Source: Caproiciproducens sp. NJN-50 (GTDB taxonomy: Bacteria; Bacillota; Clostridia; Oscillospirales; Acutalibacteraceae). Taken from it: 64,000 nt of DNA. A program made the position numbers and the translations under genes. The DNA is taken from contig NZ_CP035283.1 of the NCBI RefSeq assembly GCF_004103755.1, positions 1,550,001 to 1,614,000 on the forward strand, given 5' to 3'. Below the pieces are notes generated by a model. The model searched no databases. It was not told the origin of the DNA and worked only from the letters and a program-made list of their open reading frames with translations. The first letter of the stretch is position 1. Every line of letters begins with the position of its first letter. Below are positions 54,024 through 61,839 of this stretch, one piece after another.

Positions 54024-54603
54024 TGAAAGGGACGAAAAAATTCGAAAGGGCGGCCTGCTGAACCTTTTGGCCGGAAATGAGAATTGCCGTAAAATCATTC
54101 TGGGCGCCGGGCTGATCGGAATTGCTCTGATTTTTCTTTCCAGCTTTCTGACAAACAGCGGAAAGACCGAACAGAAAACGGATCCCTCCGGAACGGCTTC
54201 CACAGCGCAGGACTACGAAACGCATCTGGAAAAGGAACTGACGGATCTGATCATGAAAATACAGGGAGTCGGCAATGCCAGCGTCATGGTGACTTTGGAA
54301 CAGACAAAACAATCGGTTTATGCGAAGGAAGAGAAGAACAGCGGCCAGACGACGAAAGATCAGTCCGACGGCTCGACAAGAAATGAGACGGATCAAAGCA
54401 ATGAAACCAATTATATCCTGGTGAAAGGCGCCGACGGCTCCGAACAGGCGCTCGCAGTCACTGAGATCCAGCCGGTTGTCAAGGGCGTCGTGGTGGTTTG
54501 CGACGGCGGGGGCAATGCGGCGGTTCAACAGAGTGTCATCGACGCCGTCACGACGGCTCTCGATATTTCTTCCGTGCGGGTGTGCGTGATAAAAGCAAAA
54601 TAA
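54013..54603 (+). CDS. spoIIIAG: Stage III sporulation protein AG
   Basis: A 196-residue protein with one membrane segment (about 28-47), a Ser/Thr/Asp-rich disordered insert and a ring-building domain of the secretin-like KH fold (VKGVVVVCDGGGNAAVQQ and onward). SpoIIIAG forms large rings in the intermembrane space during engulfment. GGAGGT lies eight bases before the ATG at 54013. Confidence 0.95.
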   Translation: MKADERDEKIRKGGLLNLLAGNENCRKIILGAGLIGIALIFLSSFLTNSGKTEQKTDPSGTASTAQDYETHLEKELTDLIMKIQGVGNASVMVTLEQTKQSVYAKEEKNSGQTTKDQSDGSTRNETDQSNETNYILVKGADGSEQALAVTEIQPVVKGVVVVCDGGGNAAVQQSVIDAVTTALDISSVRVCVIKAK

Positions 54604-54625
54604 AGAAAACAGGGGGAATTCTATT

Positions 54626-55204
54626 ATGGCAATGGGCAAACGGCAGCTTGTTCTCGCGGCTTTGGTTGTTGCGCTGGGGGCGGCCGTCTATCTGAATTGG
54701 GCGCTGTCGGGCAACACGCAGCTTCCCGCGACGGACGCCGTCACATCCGGACGGGAACTCGGAGAAACTCTGCTGGTCAACGCGTCCGGAAGTGAAAGCG
54801 GCGCAAGCTCAGGCGAAAATTCATCGGCCGTCAACACCGGAGCGAGCGTCGCGGGAGACGACTATTTTACTTCCGCAAGGCTGTCAAGAGAGAAGGCAAG
54901 GGACGAATCCGTTGAAATGCTGCAAAAAGTCGTCAGCGGCGTGAGCGAAACGGACGCGGCGAAACAGACGGCGGTTTCTCAGGCAAACACGATCGCGCAG
55001 GACATCGTAAAAGAGACGGAGATTGAAAATCTGGTCAAGGCGAAAGGATTTGCCGACTGCGTCGCATTTCTGCAGAACGGCGAGTGCAACGTCGTGGTAA
55101 AAACCAAGTCCAATACCCAGAACGACGCGATTGTCATACGGGATATCGTGTCGGATCAAACGGGGATCACCTATGATAAAATCAAGATTGTTGAGTGCGA
55201 ATAG
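54626..55204 (+). CDS. spoIIIAH: Stage III sporulation protein AH
   Basis: A 192-residue protein with one N-terminal membrane segment, a low-complexity linker and a C-terminal ring-building domain. SpoIIIAH binds SpoIIQ across the septum to form the mother cell-forespore channel. The segment DDYFTSARLSREKARDESVE and the end DKIKIVE match the family. AGGGGGA precedes the ATG. Last gene of the operon; the nusB promoter begins directly at its stop codon. Confidence 0.95.
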   Translation: MAMGKRQLVLAALVVALGAAVYLNWALSGNTQLPATDAVTSGRELGETLLVNASGSESGASSGENSSAVNTGASVAGDDYFTSARLSREKARDESVEMLQKVVSGVSETDAAKQTAVSQANTIAQDIVKETEIENLVKAKGFADCVAFLQNGECNVVVKTKSNTQNDAIVIRDIVSDQTGITYDKIKIVECE

Positions 55205-55232
55205 TTGTGTTCACCCGCAAATGTGGTATAAT
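55205..55232 (+). promoter_or_regulatory. Promoter of nusB with extended -10
   Basis: TTGTGT, 16 bases, TATAAT, the latter preceded by TGG (extended -10). Transcription should begin near 55239, before the terminator-like hairpin. Confidence 0.7.
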
Positions 55233-55263
55233 AATTCCCGTGGATGAAACGGCAAATAAATTG

Positions 55264-55288
55264 ACCCTCCACATTGTGGAGGGTTTTT
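55264..55288 (+). terminator. Terminator inside the nusB leader
   Basis: ACCCTCCA/TGGAGGGT followed by TTTTT. It lies about 25 bases after the predicted transcription start of nusB and also ends the spoIIIA transcript. Confidence 0.85.
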
Positions 55289-55320
55289 CCATTTAAAACT
55301 ATAAAATCACGGGGGAAATC

Positions 55321-55728
55321 ATGAAAAGACGCGAAGCGCGCGAACAGGCTTTTGCTCTTGTTTTTGCAAAGAGCATCAACCATGAGAACATAAAGGACAT
55401 CGTAACCGCGGCAAATGAAGCCGGTGAAGTCCCGATCGACGATTTTGCGGAGGCGGCCGCGTCCGGTGTGGAGGCAAACGAAACGGCTCTGGATGGGAAG
55501 ATTGAAAGTTTTATCCGCGGGTGGTCCGTAAGCCGGCTTTCGAAAGTTTCGCTTTCCATCCTGCGTTTGGCGGCGTATGAGATCCTGTTCGAGAAGGATA
55601 TCCCCGCCAGCGTGTCGATCAACGAGGCGGTCGAGCTTGCCAAAAAGTACGGTACTGCCGAGGATGCGCCGTTTGTCAACGGAGTGCTGGGTTCCCTCGT
55701 GAGAAAACAGGAAGAACAGAATGTTTAG
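55321..55728 (+). CDS. nusB: Transcription antitermination factor NusB
   Basis: A 135-residue all-helical RNA-binding factor, starting MKRREAREQAFALVF. The late block SVSINEAVELAKKYG and FVNGVLGSL are diagnostic. NusB with S10 binds boxA RNA and supports antitermination of rRNA operons. CGGGGGAA precedes the ATG at 55321. A terminator lies between its likely promoter and the gene, which suggests attenuation. It overlaps the next gene by eight bases. Confidence 0.95.
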   Translation: MKRREAREQAFALVFAKSINHENIKDIVTAANEAGEVPIDDFAEAAASGVEANETALDGKIESFIRGWSVSRLSKVSLSILRLAAYEILFEKDIPASVSINEAVELAKKYGTAEDAPFVNGVLGSLVRKQEEQNV

Positions 55729-56653
55729 TGTTCTTGGAATCGACACCAGCAACTATACCACCTCCGCGGCACTTTGGAGGGCCGGGGCAATGCTTCAGAA
55801 TAAGATACCGCTGCCGGTCAAAAAGGGGGAACTCGGCCTCCGCCAGAGCGACGCCGTTTTTCATCATGTCGTCCAGCTCCCGCAGGTCCTGTCCCGCCTT
55901 CCGATTGTGGGCGCAGAGCTCGCGGCCATAGGGGTATCCGACCGGCCCAGAAGTGCGGAAGGTTCCTACATGCCGTGTTTTCTCACTGGACTGGGAACGG
56001 CGCAGGCGATCGCGCAGGCCGGCGGCACTTCGCTCTATCGCTTTTCCCATCAGCAGGGCCACATCGCGGCGGCGCTGTACTCCGCGAACCGGCTTGATCT
56101 TTTCAGGCAAAGGTTTCTCGCGTTTCATGTCTCCGGCGGAACGACGGAAGCGGTGCTGGTGACGCCGGAGGAAAACCAGGTCTTTCGGACCGAGATCGCG
56201 GCGCGTTCTCTCGATCTGAAAGGCGGACAGGCAGTCGACCGGGTGGGGGCCATGCTGGGACTTTCGTTTCCCGCGGGAAAGGAACTGGAAGCTCTCGCGC
56301 GGCAGTCAAACCATATGGAACCTGTTCACGCGGCGATGAGAGGAGCCGACTGTTCGCTCTCTGGCATAGAGAACCGCTGCAGGGCGATGCTGGACCGGGG
56401 AACGCCGAGGGAGGAAGTCGCCGCATTCTGCCTTTCCTCGCTTCTCGCGGCGCTGGAGGGCATGACGGAAGCACTTCTGGAACGCTTCGGGACACTTCCC
56501 CTCGTTTTCGCGGGCGGCGTGATGTCTGACGGCATCCTGCGGGAAGCGATTGAGGAAAAGTACGGGGCGTTCTTCGCGCAGCCGGAGTACTCCTGCGACA
56601 ACGCAGCAGGAGCCGCCGTGCTCGCCGCCTGGAAAGGGGGTCTTCTGCAATGA
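55721..56653 (+). CDS. TsaD/Kae1-like domain protein
   Basis: A 310-residue ASKHA-fold protein related to TsaD, the tRNA threonylcarbamoyl transferase. Metal-site residues are present: HQQGH (His110, His114) and the aspartate in SCDNAAGAAVLA. The N-terminal GIDTSNYTTS and FAGGVMSDG are typical. It is shorter than standard TsaD (~340), and the usual neighbours tsaB and tsaE are absent, so it is likely a paralogue whose role is unknown; I recall similar proteins beside nusB and xseA in Clostridia. It overlaps nusB and xseA at both ends. Confidence 0.82.
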   Translation: MFSVLGIDTSNYTTSAALWRAGAMLQNKIPLPVKKGELGLRQSDAVFHHVVQLPQVLSRLPIVGAELAAIGVSDRPRSAEGSYMPCFLTGLGTAQAIAQAGGTSLYRFSHQQGHIAAALYSANRLDLFRQRFLAFHVSGGTTEAVLVTPEENQVFRTEIAARSLDLKGGQAVDRVGAMLGLSFPAGKELEALARQSNHMEPVHAAMRGADCSLSGIENRCRAMLDRGTPREEVAAFCLSSLLAALEGMTEALLERFGTLPLVFAGGVMSDGILREAIEEKYGAFFAQPEYSCDNAAGAAVLAAWKGGLLQ

Positions 56654-57891
56654 ACCGGACTGCGCCGATGATCCTCAGCGTGACGCAGCTCAACACCTAT
56701 ATCCGCTCCGTTTTTGAGCAGGACCCGCATTTGACGCAGGTGTTTGTCACAGGCGAAATTTCCAACTTTAAAAACTATTACCGTTCCGGCCACCTGTATC
56801 TCTCTTTGAAGGATGACAAGAGTATTGTCAAGGCCGTGATGTTTGCTAGGTATGCGCAGCGGCTTCGCTTCATGCCGGAAGACGGCATGAAAGTCATCGC
56901 GCGCGGTTCGGTGAGTGTTTACGAAGCGTCGGGGCAATATCAGCTCTATATTGAGGATTTGCAGCCGGACGGCGTGGGCGCTCTCAGCGTTGCATTCGAA
57001 CAGCTGAAAAAGAAACTGGAGTCCGAGGGGCTTTTCAGCAATAAAAAACCGATTCCGAAATTTCCGGAAACCATTGGAGTCGTTACGTCACCGTCCGGCG
57101 CCGCGGTCCGCGACATTTTCACCGTGCTCGGCAGAAGATACCCTGCGGCGCAGATCGTGTTCTGTCCGGTTGCGGTACAGGGAAGGGATGCCGCGCCCCA
57201 GATTGCGGAGGCGGTCGGACGGTTCAACCGCTTGCGCTGCGCCGACGTGCTGATCGTGGGCAGAGGCGGCGGTTCGCTGGAAGACCTGTGGCCGTTCAAT
57301 GAGGAAATCGTCGCCCGCGCGGTAGCGGCATCCGAAATCCCGGTTATCTCCGCCGTCGGACACGAAACGGATTTTACCATCTGCGATTTTGCCGCGGACC
57401 TTCGGGCGCCGACCCCCTCCGCTGCGGCGGAACTGGCCGTGCCCGACCAAACGGAGCTCGTTGCGAGACTCGATCACCTCAATCGCCGTTTCAGGCAGTC
57501 GATGGAGACGGTACTTTCCGGCGCAGGCCGCCGGATGGACCGAATCTCGGAAAGCCGCGTCTTTCGGAACCCTCTGGAACGCCTGGAACTGCGGCGCATC
57601 GAAATCGACCGGCTGACTTCCGCTTTCCAGACCGGTCTGAACCGGCAGCTGGAGTGTAAAAAAAGCCTGCTGGCTTCGGCAAGCGGCCGGCTGAACGCAA
57701 TGAGCCCTCTGGCTGTTTTATCGCGCGGCTACGCGCTGGCCTGCGGCGAGAACGGGAATCCGCTCAGCCGTGCTTCAGAAGCAAGACAGGGCCAATCTCT
57801 GACTCTCAAAATGAACGACGGCGACCTCGACTGTAAAGTGGAAAAAGTTACAATCCGCAGAAAGAAACGATCGGAGGCGGGCAAGCTATGA
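56650..57891 (+). CDS. xseA: Exodeoxyribonuclease VII large subunit
   Basis: A 413-residue nuclease subunit. An N-terminal OB-fold (TGEISNFKNYYRSGHLYLSL) is followed by the catalytic domain with VVTSPSGAAVRDIF, GRGGGSLEDLWPFNEE and SAVGHETDFTICDF, then a long coiled-coil region. With XseB it degrades single-stranded DNA. The ATG overlaps the preceding stop, and the end overlaps xseB as ATGA. Confidence 0.96.
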   Translation: MNRTAPMILSVTQLNTYIRSVFEQDPHLTQVFVTGEISNFKNYYRSGHLYLSLKDDKSIVKAVMFARYAQRLRFMPEDGMKVIARGSVSVYEASGQYQLYIEDLQPDGVGALSVAFEQLKKKLESEGLFSNKKPIPKFPETIGVVTSPSGAAVRDIFTVLGRRYPAAQIVFCPVAVQGRDAAPQIAEAVGRFNRLRCADVLIVGRGGGSLEDLWPFNEEIVARAVAASEIPVISAVGHETDFTICDFAADLRAPTPSAAAELAVPDQTELVARLDHLNRRFRQSMETVLSGAGRRMDRISESRVFRNPLERLELRRIEIDRLTSAFQTGLNRQLECKKSLLASASGRLNAMSPLAVLSRGYALACGENGNPLSRASEARQGQSLTLKMNDGDLDCKVEKVTIRRKKRSEAGKL

Positions 57892-58109
57892 AACAGAAGA
57901 TGACTTTTGAAGAGGCGGCCGCGAGGCTGGAGGAAATTGTCGGACAAATGGAAACGGGGGAACCCACACTGGAAGAATCCCTCAAGCTTTTTGAAGAAGG
58001 CTCCGCTCTGTCCTCCTTTTGTTACCGCAAGCTGTCGGAAGCGGAGCAGAAGGTCCGCCAGATTTCGGAGCTGGAGTCAAAGGAAGGAAAAAAGGATGAG
58101 CAGGATTGA
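57888..58109 (+). CDS. xseB: Exodeoxyribonuclease VII small subunit
   Basis: A 73-residue helical protein with the family block TFEEAAARLEEIVGQMETGE and the following LEESLKLFEEG. It coats the coiled coil of XseA. The start overlaps the end of xseA, and the end overlaps ispA by 14 bases, so translation of all three is coupled. Confidence 0.96.
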   Translation: MKQKMTFEEAAARLEEIVGQMETGEPTLEESLKLFEEGSALSSFCYRKLSEAEQKVRQISELESKEGKKDEQD

Positions 58110-58983
58110 ACCGCAAAAATACGGCGAAGTGGTCCAGGCATACCTGGAAAAATACGTTCCGGAGGAAAAACTTCTTCAGAGCGGTCTGTTTCAGGCGATG
58201 CGCTACAGTTTGCTTGCCGGCGGCAAGCGGATCCGTCCGATCCTCCTTCTGGAATTCTGCGGCGCCTGCGGAGGGGATCAGGAATCCGCGCTTCCGTTTG
58301 CGTGCGCCGTCGAGATGATTCATTCCTACTCTTTGATCCATGACGATCTCCCCTGCATGGACAACGACGACATGAGGCGCGGAAAGCCATCCAACCATGT
58401 TGTGTTCGGCGAGGCGCAGGCCCTGCTTGCGGGAGACGCTCTGCTGACGATGGCGTTCGAGACAATGCTTTCTCCTGACAGCGTCGCCGCGGTCGGAGCG
58501 TCCCGCGCGGCCGAGGCGGCGGGAATCCTTGCAAAGGCCGCAGGCGCTTACGGCATGGCGGGCGGGCAGATGATCGATCTCCAAAGCGAGGGAAAACAGA
58601 TTTCCGCCGATACGCTGATCCGGATGGACGAGTGCAAAACGGGCGCGCTGATCTGTGCCGCGTCCAAAATGGGCTGTGTTCTTGCCGGGGCGAAGGAGCG
58701 GATGCTTCACGCGGCGGAGAAATACGCGAAGGCGATCGGCCTGGCGTTCCAGATCACCGATGATATTCTGGATGTGGAGGGACAGCAGGCTCTGCTCGGC
58801 AAACCGATCGGCAGTGACCTGGAAAAAGGAAAAAGCACCTACGTATCCACTCTGGGATTGGAGAAAGCGCGCACGCTGGTGAGGGAATTGACTGACGAGG
58901 CGGTCTCCGCGCTCAGCTGCTTCGAAGAAAGCGGGGATTATCTGCGCAGTCTTGCCGTCACGCTTTCCACAAGGAAAAATTAA
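58096..58983 (+). CDS. ispA: Farnesyl diphosphate synthase (polyprenyl synthetase)
   Basis: A 295-residue trans-prenyltransferase. The first aspartate-rich motif is DDLPCMDNDDMRRG and the second is TDDILDVEG; GGKRIRP lies before the first. These build C15 (possibly C20) prenyl diphosphate from IPP and DMAPP. The amino acids before the first motif (SYSLIHDDLP) suggest farnesyl length, but this is not certain. AAGGA lies eight bases before the ATG at 58096. In many relatives dxs follows; here the rplU group does. Confidence 0.94.
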   Translation: MSRIEPQKYGEVVQAYLEKYVPEEKLLQSGLFQAMRYSLLAGGKRIRPILLLEFCGACGGDQESALPFACAVEMIHSYSLIHDDLPCMDNDDMRRGKPSNHVVFGEAQALLAGDALLTMAFETMLSPDSVAAVGASRAAEAAGILAKAAGAYGMAGGQMIDLQSEGKQISADTLIRMDECKTGALICAASKMGCVLAGAKERMLHAAEKYAKAIGLAFQITDDILDVEGQQALLGKPIGSDLEKGKSTYVSTLGLEKARTLVRELTDEAVSALSCFEESGDYLRSLAVTLSTRKN

Positions 58984-58994
58984 AACCATCCCAA

Positions 58995-59023
58995 TTGACA
59001 AATTTGACGGGACATGATATCAT
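58995..59023 (+). promoter_or_regulatory. Promoter of rplU-prp-rpmA
   Basis: TTGACA, 17 bases, TATCAT. Confidence 0.78.
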
Positions 59024-59029
59024 AAATAA

Positions 59030-59103
59030 GCCGCTTATTCCGGGCTGTAAGAGGGAAACCCGCCCGAGAATAGCGAGATTGAGAAAAGGCAGGGCCTAAA
59101 ATC
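59030..59103 (+). ncRNA. Probable L21 leader region
   Basis: The ~75-base leader directly before rplU can form CGGGC/GCCCG around 59042-59066. In Firmicutes a conserved L21 leader RNA occupies this place. I infer identity from position and structure; the consensus was not compared. Confidence 0.45.
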
Positions 59104-59412
59104 ATGTTTGCAATCATTGAAACAGGCGGCAAGCAGTACAAGGTGCAAAAAGAAGATGTCATCTTTGTGGAAAAGCTTGCGGCTGAAAAAGATTCCACCG
59201 TTCAGTTTCCGGTGCTCGCCGTGGTCGGTGAGGACGGGACAAAAGTTGGCGCGCCGTATGTGGAGGGCGCGACCGTTACCGCCAAAGTCCTGAAAGAGGG
59301 AAAAGGGAAAAAGATCACGGTCTTTACCTATAAAGCCAAGAAGAATGAAAAACGCAAAATGGGACACAGACAGCCGTACACGCAGGTTCAGATCGCGGAA
59401 ATCAACGGCTGA
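59104..59412 (+). CDS. rplU: 50S ribosomal protein L21
   Basis: A 102-residue L21 with the typical start MFAIIETGGKQYKVQ and the late block FTYKAKKNEKRKMGHRQPYT. No strong ribosome site precedes the ATG (only AGG in GCAGGGCC), which fits a gene whose leader has its own regulatory structure. First of the conserved L21-Prp-L27 trio. Confidence 0.97.
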   Translation: MFAIIETGGKQYKVQKEDVIFVEKLAAEKDSTVQFPVLAVVGEDGTKVGAPYVEGATVTAKVLKEGKGKKITVFTYKAKKNEKRKMGHRQPYTQVQIAEING

Positions 59413-59417
59413 AAACT

Positions 59418-59738
59418 ATGATACGCGCTGAATTTTTTACGTTTTCCGATGGAGAAAGCGCCGGATTCCGCGTCAGCGGCCATTCCGGAGCAGGAGAAGC
59501 GGGCTATGACATCGTCTGCGCCGCGGTATCCTCTGCGGCTTATCTTGTGGCCAATGCGATCACGGATGTCGCCGGTATAAAGGCCTCGGTTCACGTGAAA
59601 GACGGCGATATGGATTGTAAAATTGCTCCGGAAGACGCCGAAGCCTGTGCGGTTCTTCTGAAAGGACTCCGGTTCCATTTGATGGCGCTTTCCCGGCAGT
59701 ATCCTCAGAATATTCAGATCATCGATACGGAGGTGTAA
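59418..59738 (+). CDS. prp: Ribosomal-processing cysteine protease Prp
   Basis: A 106-residue protease that trims the N-terminus of L27. The catalytic His22 (in GHSGAG) and Cys34 (in YDIVCAAVSS) stand at the same positions as in the Staphylococcus enzyme. It lies between L21 and L27 genes, the universal location, and the L27 encoded just downstream has the matching cleavable N-terminus. Confidence 0.95.
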   Translation: MIRAEFFTFSDGESAGFRVSGHSGAGEAGYDIVCAAVSSAAYLVANAITDVAGIKASVHVKDGDMDCKIAPEDAEACAVLLKGLRFHLMALSRQYPQNIQIIDTEV

Positions 59739-59741
59739 AGC

Positions 59742-60026
59742 ATGCTGCAAATCAACATTCAGCTTTTTGCTCATAAAAAGGGAATGGGTTCCACTAAAAA
59801 CGGCCGCGATTCCGAGTCCAAGCGCCTTGGGGTCAAGCGTTCCGACGGCCAGTTCGTTCTTGCAGGGAATATCCTTGTCAAACAGCGCGGGACACACATT
59901 CATCCGGGCAACAATGTCGGGATCGGTTCCGATGATTCTCTGTTTGCCCTGATCAGCGGTAAGGTGAAGTTCGAGCGCTATGACCGTGACCGCAAAAAGG
60001 TCAGCGTTTACGCAGAGGAGCAGTAA
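59742..60026 (+). CDS. rpmA: 50S ribosomal protein L27 with cleavable N-terminus
   Basis: A 94-residue L27. It begins MLQINIQLFAHKKG; the first nine or ten residues match the Prp cleavage leader (consensus MLxLNLQFFA) and must be removed so that the mature N-terminus can reach the peptidyl-transferase centre. The body has the conserved GSTKNGRDSESKRLGVK and RGTHIHPGNNVGIG. GAGGTG precedes the ATG, overlapping the end of prp. A terminator follows. Confidence 0.97.
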   Translation: MLQINIQLFAHKKGMGSTKNGRDSESKRLGVKRSDGQFVLAGNILVKQRGTHIHPGNNVGIGSDDSLFALISGKVKFERYDRDRKKVSVYAEEQ

Positions 60027-60054
60027 CTCCGCCTTACGATTGCGGACAGGATAA

Positions 60055-60084
60055 ATCCCGGGTGGCGAACCCGGGATTTTTTTT
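60055..60084 (+). terminator. Terminator after rpmA
   Basis: ATCCCGGGT/ACCCGGGAT, loop GGCGA, then eight Ts. Confidence 0.93.
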
Positions 60085-60102
60085 CCGTTCCTGAGCAAAA
60101 TA

Positions 60103-60111
60103 TGATATACT
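60103..60111 (+). promoter_or_regulatory. Extended -10 promoter of obgE
   Basis: TGATATACT, with a poor -35 region. It lies 52 bases before the obgE start. Confidence 0.5.
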
Positions 60112-60162
60112 GAAATGGAAAGTTATGGTTGGTTCGCAAGGGGCGAAAAGTAAGGAGTTTTT

Positions 60163-61431
60163 ATGTTCATTGATCATGCAAAAATCAAGATCAAGGCGGG
60201 CGACGGCGGCGACGGAGCCGTTGCGTTTCACCGGGAAAAATATGTCGCCTCCGGCGGCCCCGACGGGGGAGACGGCGGACGGGGCGGAGATATTGTCTTT
60301 CAGGTGGACGACAACCAATCCACGCTGTCGGATTTTCGTTACCGCAGAAAATTCGCGGCGGAGAACGGGCAGAGTGGGTCCGGCAAACGCTGCAATGGCC
60401 GCCGCGGCAAGGACCTTGTCATCCGCGTCCCGAGGGGAACGCTGATAAAGGATGCCGAGACGGGAAGGCTGATTGCCGACCTGTCGGCGGACGAGCCCCA
60501 GGTGATTGCAAAAGGCGGGCGGGGCGGCTGGGGAAATTCCCATTTTGCGACGGCGACAAGGCAGACCCCGCGCTTTTCCAAACCAGGCGCCACGGGGGAA
60601 GCTTTTGACGTTCAGCTGGAATTGAAGCTGCTGGCGGATGTCGGTTTGGTCGGTTATCCCAGTGTGGGAAAATCCACGCTGGTTTCCGTCGTCAGCGAGG
60701 CGAAACCTCAGATCGCCGACTATCATTTTACGACGCTGACTCCGGTCCTGGGCGTTGTCCGGATGGGCTCCGAGCGGTCGTTTGTAATCGCGGATATTCC
60801 GGGGCTGATCGAGGGTGCGAACGAAGGCGCCGGGTTGGGCCACCAGTTTCTCCGCCATGTGGAGCGGTGCAGGCTGCTGGTTCACATTGTCGACATTTCA
60901 GGCAGCGAGGGAAGGGACCCGAAAGAGGATTTCCGGGTCATTAATTCGGAATTAAAAAAATTCAATCCGGAGCTTGCCGAACGGCCGATGCTGGTGGCTG
61001 GGAACAAATGCGACCTTGCAAGCGAAGAACAGATTCAGAATTTTGAACGATTTGTGCGGAATCAGGGGTACGAGTTCTTTCCGATCATGGCCGCCATCCG
61101 CTATCAGGTCGACCCGCTGCTGAACCGCATCGACGAGCTGCTTCAAAAACTTCCTCCCGTCATCCGCTACGAGCCGGAGCCGGAACCTGAGCATCCGGAA
61201 ACGGCGGGCGGCGGTGAAGTGAGCGTGGAAAACCGCAACGGTGTTTACGTCGTGGAAGGACAATGGCTGATTCCTGTTCTGCGTTCCGTCAATTTTGACG
61301 ACGCGGATTCCCTGCGCTATCTTGAACGTGTTCTTCTGCGCACGGGCGTGGATGACGCGCTGCGCAAGGCGGGAGTCCGCGAGGGTGACACGGTCAGCAT
61401 TTATGGGATGGAATTCGATTATGTGGAGTAG
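60163..61431 (+). CDS. obgE: Obg GTPase
   Basis: A 422-residue GTPase for 50S assembly and stress signalling. The glycine-rich Obg fold (residues 1-158, with SGGPDGGDGGRGGD) is followed by the G domain (GYPSVGKSTL, DIPGLIEGA, NKCD). The C-terminal ~75 residues form an OCT domain, present in many Gram-positive Obg proteins. AAGGAG lies five bases before the ATG. The mini-RNase III gene follows directly. Confidence 0.97.
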   Translation: MFIDHAKIKIKAGDGGDGAVAFHREKYVASGGPDGGDGGRGGDIVFQVDDNQSTLSDFRYRRKFAAENGQSGSGKRCNGRRGKDLVIRVPRGTLIKDAETGRLIADLSADEPQVIAKGGRGGWGNSHFATATRQTPRFSKPGATGEAFDVQLELKLLADVGLVGYPSVGKSTLVSVVSEAKPQIADYHFTTLTPVLGVVRMGSERSFVIADIPGLIEGANEGAGLGHQFLRHVERCRLLVHIVDISGSEGRDPKEDFRVINSELKKFNPELAERPMLVAGNKCDLASEEQIQNFERFVRNQGYEFFPIMAAIRYQVDPLLNRIDELLQKLPPVIRYEPEPEPEHPETAGGGEVSVENRNGVYVVEGQWLIPVLRSVNFDDADSLRYLERVLLRTGVDDALRKAGVREGDTVSIYGMEFDYVE

Positions 61432-61433
61432 GA

Positions 61434-61838
61434 GTGCGCCGGTTGAAACGGTTTTATGATGCTGTCTGCGACCCGAAAAGGATGGGCGCTTTATCCCTTG
61501 CCTTTATCGGTGACGCGGTTTTTGAGGTGTTTGTCAGAGAACGATTGGTCTGTCAGGCGGAGCGTCCGGTTTCCCAACTGCACCATGCCGCTGTGGAACA
61601 GGTTTGCGCGCAGGCACAGGCCGGATTCGTCCGCAAACTTTTGCCCGTTCTGACTCAGGAGGAACAGGAGATTCTCCGTCGGGGCAGGAATGCCCACAGC
61701 AACCATGTCCCCAAAAATTCGGATCCGGCCGATTATCACGCCGCAACCGCCTTTGAGTCTCTGTTCGGATATCTGTATCTAAGCGGAAGGCTGGACCGTC
61801 TGCGCGAGCTGTTTGAAGCTGTTTGCGGGGAGGATTGA
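61434..61838 (+). CDS. mrnC: Mini-ribonuclease 3
   Basis: A 134-residue RNase III-like nuclease without an RNA-binding domain; it matures 23S rRNA ends. The motifs AFIGDAVFEVFVRERL and the acidic late motif AATAFESLFGYLYL carry the metal-binding Asp and Glu. The start may be GTG at 61434 (GGAG five bases upstream) or TTG at 61443 (AGGAG eight bases upstream). In Bacillus mrnC lies beside cysS; here it follows obgE. Confidence 0.93.
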   Translation: MRRLKRFYDAVCDPKRMGALSLAFIGDAVFEVFVRERLVCQAERPVSQLHHAAVEQVCAQAQAGFVRKLLPVLTQEEQEILRRGRNAHSNHVPKNSDPADYHAATAFESLFGYLYLSGRLDRLRELFEAVCGED

Positions 61839-61839
61839 T

